A stretch of 64,000 nucleotides of DNA from Cephaloticoccus capnophilus (GTDB lineage: Bacteria > Verrucomicrobiota > Verrucomicrobiia > Opitutales > Opitutaceae): assembly GCF_001580045.1 (NCBI RefSeq), contig NZ_LSZP01000042.1, forward strand, positions 1 through 64,000. Reading direction: 5' to 3'. Both the position numbers and the translations under genes were made by a program. The notes beneath the pieces are model-generated. The model was not told the origin of the DNA. It ran no database searches and worked only from the letters and a program-made list of their open reading frames with translations. Position 1 is the stretch's first letter. Each line of letters begins with the position of its first letter. Below are positions 56,160-64,000 of this stretch, one piece after another.

Positions 56160-57008
56160 ATGAGTGACCGCGAGTGGCTGTGGATCGCAGGCGAGCTTTA
56201 CCTCGTCGGCTTCCTGCTGGGCACTTGGTCGCTGTGGCGTGGGGGCCGCCCATCCACCGTCCTCATCCATTGCCTGATCGCGGGGGGCTATGTCTTGCAA
56301 CTCGTCGGGCTCTACTTGCGCGGCGTCGCGGTGGGCGGTTGCCCACTGGGAAACACCTTCGAGCTTTTCCAGTTTACCGCGTGGTCAGCGACGACCTTCT
56401 ACCTCATTACGGGAGTGAGCTTTCGCTCAAGTATCCTCGGCTACTTCACCGCCTGCCTCGCAGCGGTGTTAACGCTGAGCTCGCTGGCGATTCCCACTTG
56501 GGACGCGGTGCGCCGCGCAAACCTATTTGGCGGCAACCCGTGGATTGAGTTTCACGCCGCACTCGCGCTCTTCAGCTACGGCGCCTTCGCCCTGCTGACC
56601 TTGACCGCGTTCATGCTCTTGCTGCGCGACCACTCGCTCAAACACAAGCACCTCGGCGGTTGGTTTTCCTTTCTGCCCCCCCTGACCGATCTCGACCAAA
56701 TCAGCACGCGGCTACTCGCAGTCGGCACTGCCCTCATGACTGCCTCGCTCGCAGTCGGCGCAGTTTACTGGGTGAGTGCGCCCCATACGGTCAATCTCGC
56801 TAAGCTAATGATGACCGTCGGTGTCTGGGCCGCCTATTGCGTCACTTCTTTATTACGTGCCAAGGGGTTGCTGGTCTCGCGCCGCTTTGCTTGGGCGTGC
56901 ATTGTGGTATTCGTTATCGCGCTACTCTCACTCGGCCCAGTCGACTCCAGTCGGCACGCGCTCCCACCCAAACCACAGGGGCCAACAACCGAAGCTTCTG
57001 CGCGATGA
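56160..57008 (+). CDS. CcsA/HemX-like membrane protein
   Basis: Eight-helix membrane protein of 282 residues in the cytochrome-c assembly (CcsA/ResC/HemX) family. Starts MSDREWLWIAGELYLVGFLL; other features are GNTFELFQFTAWS and GGNPWIEFHAALALFSYGAF, with conserved His residues. The Trp-rich heme-handling motif of CcsA/CcmC (WGxxWxWD) is absent, which together with the overlapping hemA favours HemX, thought to influence glutamyl-tRNA reductase level. The last four bases overlap the hemA start (ATGA). Confidence 0.8.
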   Translation: MSDREWLWIAGELYLVGFLLGTWSLWRGGRPSTVLIHCLIAGGYVLQLVGLYLRGVAVGGCPLGNTFELFQFTAWSATTFYLITGVSFRSSILGYFTACLAAVLTLSSLAIPTWDAVRRANLFGGNPWIEFHAALALFSYGAFALLTLTAFMLLLRDHSLKHKHLGGWFSFLPPLTDLDQISTRLLAVGTALMTASLAVGAVYWVSAPHTVNLAKLMMTVGVWAAYCVTSLLRAKGLLVSRRFAWACIVVFVIALLSLGPVDSSRHALPPKPQGPTTEASAR

Positions 57009-58093
57009 CTCTGGTGGCAACGCCCCCGCAGCCTTCTTTGGCCGCAACAGTGCAGCAAACGCTCTTCGTCCTAGGAGCGACGCATCACCGCACCCCCATC
57101 CAAGTGCGAGAAAAACTCTCGCTGGATCCCGGCGCGCTCGCCGCGCTGCACGAAACGCTCAGTACGATTGAGGGGCTCGACGAGTTCACCATGCTCAGCA
57201 CCTGCAACCGCACCGAGTTTTACGGCGTGGCCTCGAGTGCCGACACAGTGCCCCGACTGCGACGCGCATTTTGTGAGCGGCAAAACTTTTCCGAAACCGA
57301 ATTCACCCGCTACGCGCTCCAGCTAGAAGGGCCGCGCGCACTACAACACCTCTTTGAAGTCGCCTCGGGACTCGACTCACAACTCGTCGGCGAAACCGAG
57401 ATTTTTGGGCAACTCAAAGACGCCTACGCGGCCGCTCACGCCCGCCGCAGCACGGGCCCCATCCTCAACCGCGTTTTTCAAAAAGCCTTTCAAGCCGCCA
57501 AACACGTCCGCACGCACACCGCGATTACTGAAGGGCAAGTGAGCGTCGCCAATGTCGCCGTCGAGCTGGCACGCGACATCTTTGGGCAGCTCAATCGCAC
57601 CCGAGTGCTCCTACTCGGTGCGGGCGAAATCGGCGAGAAAACCGCCAAGGCCTTCCAAAGCCGCGGCGTCACCTCCCTCTCCGTATCCAGTCGGCGACTT
57701 GGGCGCGCGATGGAGCTCGCCAGCGAACTGCGAGCCTTCGCGCTGCCCTTCTGGCTCGCCCCAGCTAAACTCCCCGAGTTCGACATCGTAGTCTGCGCCA
57801 CTGCCGCCCCTTCCACCGTGGTCGCCACTGCCGCCGTGGCCGCCGCCATGCATCGCCGCGCCGCTCAGCCCCTTTTTTTAATCGACCTCGCACTCCCCCG
57901 AGATGTGGAGCCGCCCGTAGCCGACCTGCCCAACGTCTACCTTTATAACCTCGACGACCTCGCCACTATCGCCGAGGCAAACCGCCACTCCCGCGAAGCC
58001 GAGGTCGCCAAATGCCGCGAACTGCTGCGCAACCGCAGCGAAACGCTCTGGAGTCACCTGCGCCCGCGACTTGAGAGCCGATCCGCCGCCTAG
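57005..58093 (+). CDS. hemA: Glutamyl-tRNA reductase
   Basis: First enzyme of the C5 route to heme: reduces glutamyl-tRNA to glutamate semialdehyde with NADPH. The 362 residues include the catalytic Cys in LSTCNRTEFYG near 64, GLDSQLVGETEIFGQLK, VLLLGAGEIGEKTAKAF and FLIDLALPRDVEP. It is about 50 residues shorter than common HemA proteins, and the C-terminal dimerisation domain is largely missing. A repeat begins at the stop codon, so the end may have been changed by repeat insertion. Translation is coupled to the preceding gene. Confidence 0.93.
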   Translation: MTLVATPPQPSLAATVQQTLFVLGATHHRTPIQVREKLSLDPGALAALHETLSTIEGLDEFTMLSTCNRTEFYGVASSADTVPRLRRAFCERQNFSETEFTRYALQLEGPRALQHLFEVASGLDSQLVGETEIFGQLKDAYAAAHARRSTGPILNRVFQKAFQAAKHVRTHTAITEGQVSVANVAVELARDIFGQLNRTRVLLLGAGEIGEKTAKAFQSRGVTSLSVSSRRLGRAMELASELRAFALPFWLAPAKLPEFDIVVCATAAPSTVVATAAVAAAMHRRAAQPLFLIDLALPRDVEPPVADLPNVYLYNLDDLATIAEANRHSREAEVAKCRELLRNRSETLWSHLRPRLESRSAA

Positions 58094-58193
58094 GACTGAC
58101 TAAGTCCTAGGGTCTGTTCCCGTTTCAAACGCGAGCCGCGCCGGAGCCAGATTTTGTGCGCAACGCGGCGCTCGCTTGAAACCGGAACAGACC
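58091..58193. repeat. Family-2 inverted repeat beside hemA
   Basis: A TAGGACT/AGTCCTA hairpin (58091-58109) covers the hemA stop codon. Then GGTCTGTTCC at 58111 is matched in inverted form by GGAACAGACC at 58184-58193, with further pairing (CGTTTCAAACGCGAG against CTCGCTTGAAACCG). The gap to nrdA (58094-58310) is filled by it. Confidence 0.75.
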
Positions 58194-58310
58194 GGCTAGC
58201 AGCCGGCGAGCTTCGTAGAAGCGAGTAAAGTCGGCCCCAGCAACGGGACTGAGACCGACGCAAGCAGTTGCGACCGAAATAGGGCGCTTTCTTTGTGCGA
58301 CGCCTGCCGC

Positions 58311-61300
58311 TTATTGGCAGGCTTCGCATTCCTCGCCGTTGCGCATCGCCTCAATCGAGCAGGCGAGTTTCTCGGCGGCGCTGTAAACGCGCGGAGCAGC
58401 ACCGGCTCCACCGACTCCATTAACCGAGCTAGTCGCCCCAACGGGTGAGCCTACGGTCGCCCCAGCACCGACGCTTCCGGCAGCTCCCGCCACTGCGCCG
58501 CGGACTTCCTTTTTCACCGACACAGTTGCCTTCTCGATAGTCGAGGCCGCGGCACTGCGCAGGTAATAGGTCGTCTTGAGCCCAGTGTGCCAAGCGTGCC
58601 GATACATGTGGCTAAGGATCTTCAGGTCGGGCGTCTTTAGCCAGAGATTCACCGACTGGGATTGGTCGATCCACTTTTGGCGGCGCGCGGCAGCTTCGAT
58701 TATCCAGCGATACTCGATGTCGAAGGCAGTGCGGTATTTTTCCTTCAGGTCGGCAGGCAGGCCGGGGATGTCGCCGAGCTCGCCGTCGTAATACTTTAAG
58801 TGGTCGATCATCTGCCGGTTCCACAGCCCGCGCGCCTTGAGGTCGCGCACGAGGAAGGGGTTTAGCACGATGAACTCGCCCGAGAGGTTGCTCTTAACGA
58901 AGAGGTTTTTGTAGGTGGGCTCGATGCAGGGCGAGGTCGCCGTGATGTTCGAGATGGTCGCAGTGGGGGCGATCGCGAGCACGTTACTGTTGCGCATGCC
59001 TTGCTTGGCGATTTTCGCCCGCAGCGGCTCCCAATCCATCAAGCCGCCGCGCGGCACTTTGATTTGTAGGCCGCGCTCGCGCTCGAGCAGGTCGAGCGTG
59101 TCTTGCGGCAGGAGCCCGCGATCCCACTTCGACCCTTTGTAGCTGGAGTAGGTGCCGCGCTCGGCGGCGAGGTCGCTGGAGGCTTCGTAAGCGTAATAGG
59201 CGATCGCCTCCATCGCTTCGTCGTTGAACTCGACGGCGGCCTCCGAGGCGAAGGCGACGCCTTTTAGGTAGAGCGCATTGGCCAAGCCCATAACGCCCAT
59301 CCCGATCGGGCGGTGCCGCTGGTTGGAGCGCGCGGCGGCCTCCGTCGGGTAGAAGTTGATGTCGATGACGTTGTCGAGCGCGCGAATGGCGATGCGGATG
59401 GTCTCGCGCAGCTTTGCGTGGTCGAGCCCGCCATCGGGCAGCAGGTGGTTTTCGAGGATGATCGAGCCGAGGTTGCAGACGGCGGTCTCGTCGTTGCTCG
59501 TGTTAAGCGTAATCTCGGTGCACAGGTTCGAGGAGTGGACGACGCCGACGTGGTCTTGCGGCGAGCGCAAGTTGCATGGGTCTTTGAAGGTAATCCACGG
59601 ATGCCCCGTCTCGAAGAGCATCGAGAGTATCCGCTTCCATAGGTCGATGGCTTGGATTTTTTGACCGTAGATTTTCCCCGCCTCGGCGAGCTGCTCGTAG
59701 CGCAGGTAGGCGTCCTCAAACGCTTTCCCGTAAAGGTCATGCAGGTCGGGCACTTCGTTTGAGCGGAAGAGTGTCCACGATTCGCGCGCCTCCATCCGCT
59801 TCATGAACAGGTCGGGGATCCAGTTGGCCGTGTTCATGTCGTGAGTGCGGCGGCGGTCGTCGCCGGTGTTTTTGCGCAGTTCGAGGAACTCGAAGATATC
59901 GTTGTGCCAAGACTCGAGGTAGGCGCAGCCGGAGCCCTTGCGCTTACCGCCTTGGTTCACGGCGACGAGTTGGTCGTTGTGCAACTTGAGGAAGGGGATG
60001 ACGCCCTGCGACTCACCGTTTGTCCCGCCGATGTAGGCCCCCGTGCCGCGCACCGCCGTCCAAGAACCGCCGAGCCCGCCCGCCCATTTCGATAAAAACG
60101 CGTTTTCCGCGATACCGCGCAGCATGATGCCCTCAATCGAATCGTCCACATAGTAGAGGTAGCAGGAGCTGAGCTGTGAGTGCAGCGTGCCGGAGTTAAA
60201 GAGCGTGGGCGTCGAGCTGCAAAACCGACGGCCCTTATAGAGCCCGTAGAGCGCGGCGACCTTCGCCTCACGGGTTTCGGTCGGCTCGTCGAGCATCAAC
60301 CCCATCGCGACGCGCATCCAGAAAAACTGCGGCGTCTCGATGCGTCGCGCAGGCGTGCTCGTTTTATCGACGATGAGGTAGCGGTCGTAGAGCGTCTGGA
60401 TGCCGAGGAAGTCGAACTCTAGGTCGGCACTCGGGTCGAGCGCCGCCGCGAGCGCACCGAGGTCGTAGTCGAGCAGCCGGGGGTTGAGCCGCTTGATCGC
60501 TACGCCGTGCTCTAAGTAACGCTTAAACGCACGTTGGTGCGCCGTCTTTAGCGCGCCGATCCCATCGCGCAAAATGTCCCAGCCGAGCACCTCCTCGTAA
60601 AGGTAGCTGAGCTGGATGCGGCCCGCGAACTTCGCGAAATCGGCGTCCTGCTCGATGAGCGTCTTCGAGTTTAGGACGATGGTCGCGTCCAAGTCCTTTT
60701 GCGTAATCTGGTCGTAAACCGCGCGGCGCAGCTCGGCCTCGATCTCCTCCGCACTGAGGCACAGGTCGAGCCCGAGGCTCGCAAACTCGATCCGCTTTTT
60801 GAGGTCAGCACCGTCCCAAAAGACGTTCGATCCGTCCGGCTTTTTGACCATGACGAGCGTTTCCTGTCCGGCAGGAATCGTAGTCGGCACGCCATCCGCA
60901 TCCGTGCTCGCAGCACTCTCGCCCGTCGCAAGCCCAAGCCCCACGCCGTCGCCCGTATCCGCGCCGATACTACCGGCTGCACTCGCCGCGCCGCTCGCCG
61001 CAGCGCGCAGCGCAGCGGCACGCTCGCGAAACTGGATATACGCCTTGGCCACCTTGTAGTGGCCGGACTTCATCAACTCCTCTTCGACGATGTCCTGTAC
61101 CTCCTCGATGTGGATGAGGGCTTGCGACGACGCCTTCACGCGCTCGGTCACAGCGCGCGTAATCGCAGCGGCGGGCGCAGAGTCGGTTTCCAGCGAGAGG
61201 AAGGTCTTGCGCAGCGCGAGCTCCACCTTTTGCGCCCGCCAAGGCACGACTTGGTTATTGCGGCGGATGACGCGCAGGCCGCTGTTTGTCACAGCGGGAC

Positions 61301-61772
61301 TGGCCGCCGGACGGTCGATTAGCGAGAGCTTCCGCGAGCGGTTGAGCAGCAGGCTTTTCGCCACAGAATACTCGTCGTTATCGACAAGCGTTTTTTCGAT
61401 AAGCTCGTAAAGCTCGGCCAGCGTCAGCTTCAGCGGCCCTTGTTCGCGAGCGAGCGAAGCGAGGTTCTCCGAGAGCTCGCGGCAAATCCGCCGCACCCAC
61501 GCACGACTCTCGTCGTTGAAAATGTCTTTCTGGCCTTTGGCGAGGCGGACGTTGGTCAGTGCCTTGCCGAGTGTGTCAGCGACCTCCGCCAGCTCGAAAG
61601 GCTCCTCGCCATGCGGGCAAAGCAGCGTCACCGGCGGCGGCGGGAGCGAAAGCTCGGCGGCGGCCTCGCCCCCCTCCAAAGCCTCGCGCCACGGATAGTG
61701 CGGCTTTTGCTCAACGGGAGTGTGGACGGTTTTCTTGAGGGCGAGGTCGTATTCGAGAGTAGAAGTAGTCAT
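58311..61772 (-). CDS. nrdA: Ribonucleotide reductase class I alpha subunit
   Basis: Catalytic subunit (1153 residues) that reduces ribonucleotides to deoxyribonucleotides. N-terminal ATP-cone-type regions: one degenerate (about 45-135), one clear (VIRRNNQVVPWRAQKVELAL, about 165-250) and a third-like region (about 310-390). Active site: Cys in LSSCYLYYVDD near 535, NLCTE near 747 (Asn, Cys, Glu), Cys in AVCNLGSI near 765, Tyr-Tyr in TTYYLRS near 1068 and shuttle Cys 1149 and 1152 at the tail (CEACQ). A Gly/Ala-rich linker lies before the tail. Long, multi-cone alpha subunits also occur in Chlamydia. Two beta genes follow upstream on the map. Confidence 0.96.
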   Translation of the reverse strand: MTTSTLEYDLALKKTVHTPVEQKPHYPWREALEGGEAAAELSLPPPPVTLLCPHGEEPFELAEVADTLGKALTNVRLAKGQKDIFNDESRAWVRRICRELSENLASLAREQGPLKLTLAELYELIEKTLVDNDEYSVAKSLLLNRSRKLSLIDRPAASPAVTNSGLRVIRRNNQVVPWRAQKVELALRKTFLSLETDSAPAAAITRAVTERVKASSQALIHIEEVQDIVEEELMKSGHYKVAKAYIQFRERAAALRAAASGAASAAGSIGADTGDGVGLGLATGESAASTDADGVPTTIPAGQETLVMVKKPDGSNVFWDGADLKKRIEFASLGLDLCLSAEEIEAELRRAVYDQITQKDLDATIVLNSKTLIEQDADFAKFAGRIQLSYLYEEVLGWDILRDGIGALKTAHQRAFKRYLEHGVAIKRLNPRLLDYDLGALAAALDPSADLEFDFLGIQTLYDRYLIVDKTSTPARRIETPQFFWMRVAMGLMLDEPTETREAKVAALYGLYKGRRFCSSTPTLFNSGTLHSQLSSCYLYYVDDSIEGIMLRGIAENAFLSKWAGGLGGSWTAVRGTGAYIGGTNGESQGVIPFLKLHNDQLVAVNQGGKRKGSGCAYLESWHNDIFEFLELRKNTGDDRRRTHDMNTANWIPDLFMKRMEARESWTLFRSNEVPDLHDLYGKAFEDAYLRYEQLAEAGKIYGQKIQAIDLWKRILSMLFETGHPWITFKDPCNLRSPQDHVGVVHSSNLCTEITLNTSNDETAVCNLGSIILENHLLPDGGLDHAKLRETIRIAIRALDNVIDINFYPTEAAARSNQRHRPIGMGVMGLANALYLKGVAFASEAAVEFNDEAMEAIAYYAYEASSDLAAERGTYSSYKGSKWDRGLLPQDTLDLLERERGLQIKVPRGGLMDWEPLRAKIAKQGMRNSNVLAIAPTATISNITATSPCIEPTYKNLFVKSNLSGEFIVLNPFLVRDLKARGLWNRQMIDHLKYYDGELGDIPGLPADLKEKYRTAFDIEYRWIIEAAARRQKWIDQSQSVNLWLKTPDLKILSHMYRHAWHTGLKTTYYLRSAAASTIEKATVSVKKEVRGAVAGAAGSVGAGATVGSPVGATSSVNGVGGAGAAPRVYSAAEKLACSIEAMRNGEECEACQ

Positions 61773-61891
61773 TTAGCGGATACAGGATAGGTAGGTGAAC
61801 GAGGGGATGAGCAGGGCTACCGTTTTTTTTTGGGGGCAGTCCCTGTTCTGTTGGGTGGGCGGGCGCTTCGTTTGTGTGTTGTGTTAAAAAG

Positions 61892-62992
61892 TTAGAGGTC
61901 GTCGTCGCTGGATTGGTTGAGCGACGCCGTTTTTTGGTAGTCGTGGGAGCCACCATCTGCTGCGGCAGCAAGCCCGAGTAATTCATCGAGCCAGGGAAGC
62001 GGGTTCTGCGCCTTCGCGCCGCCGCCAGCGGAGAGCGAAGCGAGGTTACAGCCTTCGAGGCGGCGGTCGCCGACGGTGTCGAGGTAAGTGAGCAAGTCGT
62101 CGAGTCTGAGCCCCGCCGCCGCGACTGCATCGGCCCCGAGCCCATCGCGCACGAAGCGTTTTTCTTCCGCGATCGCCGTGGCCATCAGCCCGCGCAACTC
62201 CTCGCGAAACGCCTCCGTCCACAATTCGCCGTTTTCCTTAATCAGCTCCAAAAACAGGTTTCGGAAAAACTCAATGTGCTGGGCTTCGTCGCGCAGCGTG
62301 TTCCTAAAAATCTGGCCGACTGCCGGAAACTTCCCCTGCGCATAGAGCGAGAGCACAAGCGCATGCAGCCCAAAGAATTTCGTGCCCTCCACGCATTGGC
62401 TAAAGAGGAAAATCGTCTTGGCGAAAAGCTGCTTGTTTTCGTGCAGCGTGAGATCGAGCCCGCGGTGAAAGTCCGGCGAGATCTGCTCCGAAAGTTGCGG
62501 TGCGGGCCGACCCGCCGCACAGGCAGCACGAAACCGCGCCTCGCAGGTGTGCGGGTTTAGCCCCAGCCCGCCAGTCATATGCACGAGCGAATCGGTGTGG
62601 ACGTTTTCCTCGTGCGTGTGCCGCCCAAGGACGAGCTTTAGCTCCGGCGCAGTCACGAGCTCTCGCGTCGCATAACGCACCGCATAGCCATCAAAGGCCT
62701 CCGCCGCTGCGAAGTAGCCCACGCCCAGCCGCACGATGTCGCGCTCCGCGTCACTCACCACGCGCACATCACGCCAGTGCGCCACATCCCGCGCCATCGC
62801 GTGCTCTTCCGCGTCCCAGTGGTTCGCCTTCATCGTGCGATACAGGTCGTAAGCCCACTGATATTTGAGCGGCAGCAGGTTAAAGGTCATCGTCTCGTAG
62901 CCATTGATAACCCGTTTCCCCATAAAAACTTGCTCTGCTTTGGCTTGGTCGAGGGCAAAGGAACGCGGGCCGATTTGGAAAACTTTTTGCAT
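61892..62992 (-). CDS. nrdB: Ribonucleotide reductase beta subunit, class Ic-like (copy 1)
   Basis: Dimetal subunit of 366 residues. Predicted metal ligands are Glu98, Glu129, His132, Glu202, Glu236 and His239 (FAAAEAF, HEENVH, CVEGTKF, RDEAQHIEF). The residue that is the radical Tyr in most enzymes is Leu136. The ligand spacing equals that of the Chlamydia trachomatis class Ic protein (89, 120, 123, 193, 227, 230 with Phe127; numbering from memory) shifted by 9 at every position. A Mn/Fe cofactor with no tyrosyl radical is thus likely. The tail SDDDL would bind NrdA. Confidence 0.92.
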   Translation of the reverse strand: MQKVFQIGPRSFALDQAKAEQVFMGKRVINGYETMTFNLLPLKYQWAYDLYRTMKANHWDAEEHAMARDVAHWRDVRVVSDAERDIVRLGVGYFAAAEAFDGYAVRYATRELVTAPELKLVLGRHTHEENVHTDSLVHMTGGLGLNPHTCEARFRAACAAGRPAPQLSEQISPDFHRGLDLTLHENKQLFAKTIFLFSQCVEGTKFFGLHALVLSLYAQGKFPAVGQIFRNTLRDEAQHIEFFRNLFLELIKENGELWTEAFREELRGLMATAIAEEKRFVRDGLGADAVAAAGLRLDDLLTYLDTVGDRRLEGCNLASLSAGGGAKAQNPLPWLDELLGLAAAADGGSHDYQKTASLNQSSDDDL

Positions 62993-63129
62993 TGGGCGAA
63001 AGGGGGAAAAGGCGTATGAAGCGGGAAAGTGGAACAGGTCGGGGGCGAGCGGTGCGTAGGTGGAGAGCGATTTTCCGTGTGGGCGAGGAGGGCGGGAGGC
63101 GGGAGGGCGCGCGGTGAGCAGGAAAAACC

Positions 63130-64000
63130 TCAGAGATCGTCGTCACTCTCGAAGCTCAGCGAGGATGCCTTCTGGTATTCGGTAACGCGCCCTTCGAAGA
63201 AGTTTTGCTCCTTCTTGATATCCATCATCTCGGCCAACCACGGCAGCGGATTTTGGATTTCCGTTTTCGAAAACGGCTCCAAGCCACAACTCTCCAGCCG
63301 CCGGTCGGCGATATAGTCGATGTAGGTCAGGAAATCCTCCGCCACCAGCCCCACCGCGTTCATCGGCAGGCAGTCGCGGATGAAGTCCTTCTCCAGCGTA
63401 ACCGCCTCGTGCATCATCTCGCGCAGCTCCTCGCGAAGCTCGGGCGTCCAGATCACGCGGTTCTCCTCCACCAAGTCCATGAACAAGTTACGGTAGTTTT
63501 CGATGTGGTTCGACTCGTCGCGCAGCGTGTAGCGAAACATCTGCCCCACCCCGGGAAACTTGTTCTGCCGGTAAAGCGAAAGGATCATCCCAAACAGCCC
63601 GTAAAACTGCGTGCCCTCCATGCACTGGCCAAAGAGAAACATGTTTTTCGCGTAGAGCGCGATGTTCTCCGGCTGCGTGAAATCGAGCCCCACGCGCAAG
63701 TCCTTAGAGTTACGCGTCACGAACTCGTTCTTGCGCACAATCGTCGGGATGTCGTCGAACATCGCCTCGCACTCGTGCGGGTTAATCCCCAGCGACGCGA
63801 TCATGTACAGCAGCGAGTCCGCATGGATGTTCTCCTCGTGCGCGTGGCGGCTCGTCACCAACCTCAACTCCGGCGCGCTAATAAGCTGGCGCGTAACGTG
63901 TTGCACATTATCGCCCACAATCCCCTCCGCCGCCGAAAAGTAGCCCAAGCCCATCCGAATAATCCAGCGGTCAACGTCTGTCACCGCCAGCGGATCGCGC
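63130..64000 (-). CDS. Ribonucleotide reductase beta subunit, class Ic-like (copy 2, cut by window end)
   Basis: Partial gene; the N-terminus lies beyond 64000, and the GTG at 63984 is internal (RDPLAVTDVDRWI reads across it). Ligand pattern: SAAEGIV, HEENIH, CMEGTQF and RDESNHIEN, with Leu at the radical-Tyr place (ADSLLY), as in copy 1. The tail is also SDDDL. It shares roughly half its residues with copy 1, so the two are old paralogues rather than a fresh duplication, and may form a mixed beta dimer or serve different conditions. Confidence 0.9.
   Translation of the reverse strand, partial: RDPLAVTDVDRWIIRMGLGYFSAAEGIVGDNVQHVTRQLISAPELRLVTSRHAHEENIHADSLLYMIASLGINPHECEAMFDDIPTIVRKNEFVTRNSKDLRVGLDFTQPENIALYAKNMFLFGQCMEGTQFYGLFGMILSLYRQNKFPGVGQMFRYTLRDESNHIENYRNLFMDLVEENRVIWTPELREELREMMHEAVTLEKDFIRDCLPMNAVGLVAEDFLTYIDYIADRRLESCGLEPFSKTEIQNPLPWLAEMMDIKKEQNFFEGRVTEYQKASSLSFESDDDL

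Noticed and set aside
61892-62992. NrdB without Tyr as a dead gene
   Set aside because: All six metal ligands and the C-terminal tail are kept, and the second copy shows the same change, so the class Ic reading is better.

Overview
The window reads as chromosomal DNA of a Gram-negative bacterium with an outer membrane, most likely a verrucomicrobial lineage near Opitutales. This placement is inferred from gene content and protein style only: a TonB-dependent receptor whose N-terminus has the LSPF pattern common in Opitutae, RNase Y beside RodA, TolB, a DnaG-RpoD pair, and a Chlamydia-like class Ic ribonucleotide reductase, which suits the PVC superphylum. Most of the sequence is GC-rich and gene-dense, and most starts lack a clear Shine-Dalgarno. 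No rRNA, tRNA, CRISPR array, IS transposase or prophage was recognised.

Layout. 1-10.7 kb: TonB receptor, a first copy of an interspersed hairpin element, PfkB kinase, proA, tolB and an Mrp-type ATPase. 11.1-21 kb: rpmG, an EIIA-diadenylate cyclase fusion, a lone nuoA, a DUF362 protein, then dnaG-rpoD, tatA and an orphan oligopeptide-binding lipoprotein. 21.1-25.7 kb: a tandem duplication of a GH36 alpha-galactosidase unit, the second copy frameshifted. 26-31.2 kb: an A/T-richer surface-sugar island with rfbF, rfbG, a two-subunit transketolase and a GT2 glycosyltransferase, plus two apparent gene remnants. 31.3-50.2 kb: housekeeping genes (rsmG, CobW-type GTPase, MFS, exonuclease, HisN-like phosphatase, rny, rodA, rng, rfaE2, dnaJ, grpE, manA, ftsK, rodZ-like). 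50.4-53.9 kb: a second, younger tandem duplication of a large membrane protein, one copy carrying a long G tract. 53.9-64 kb: nitroreductase, CE7-like esterase, a hemX-like/hemA pair, and ribonucleotide reductase (one alpha, two beta genes, the last cut by the window end).

How it fits together. dnaG-rpoD, grpE-dnaJ, ccsA/hemX-hemA and nrdA-nrdB-nrdB are functional pairs or operons. rny, rodA, rng and rfaE2 serve RNA turnover and envelope growth. The rfb/transketolase island would make a CDP-4-keto-6-deoxyhexose and perhaps modify it with a two-carbon unit, but neighbouring enzymes seem lost.

The strongest candidates for something undescribed are: (1) a family of 0.3-0.4 kb intergenic elements built from hairpin modules, with inverted terminal motifs and stems that change sequence yet keep pairing; (2) two tandem NrdB proteins that both have Leu at the radical-tyrosine position; (3) a PTS EIIA domain fused to a diadenylate cyclase; and (4) a recent tandem duplication with a 4-base microhomology and an embedded G tract.
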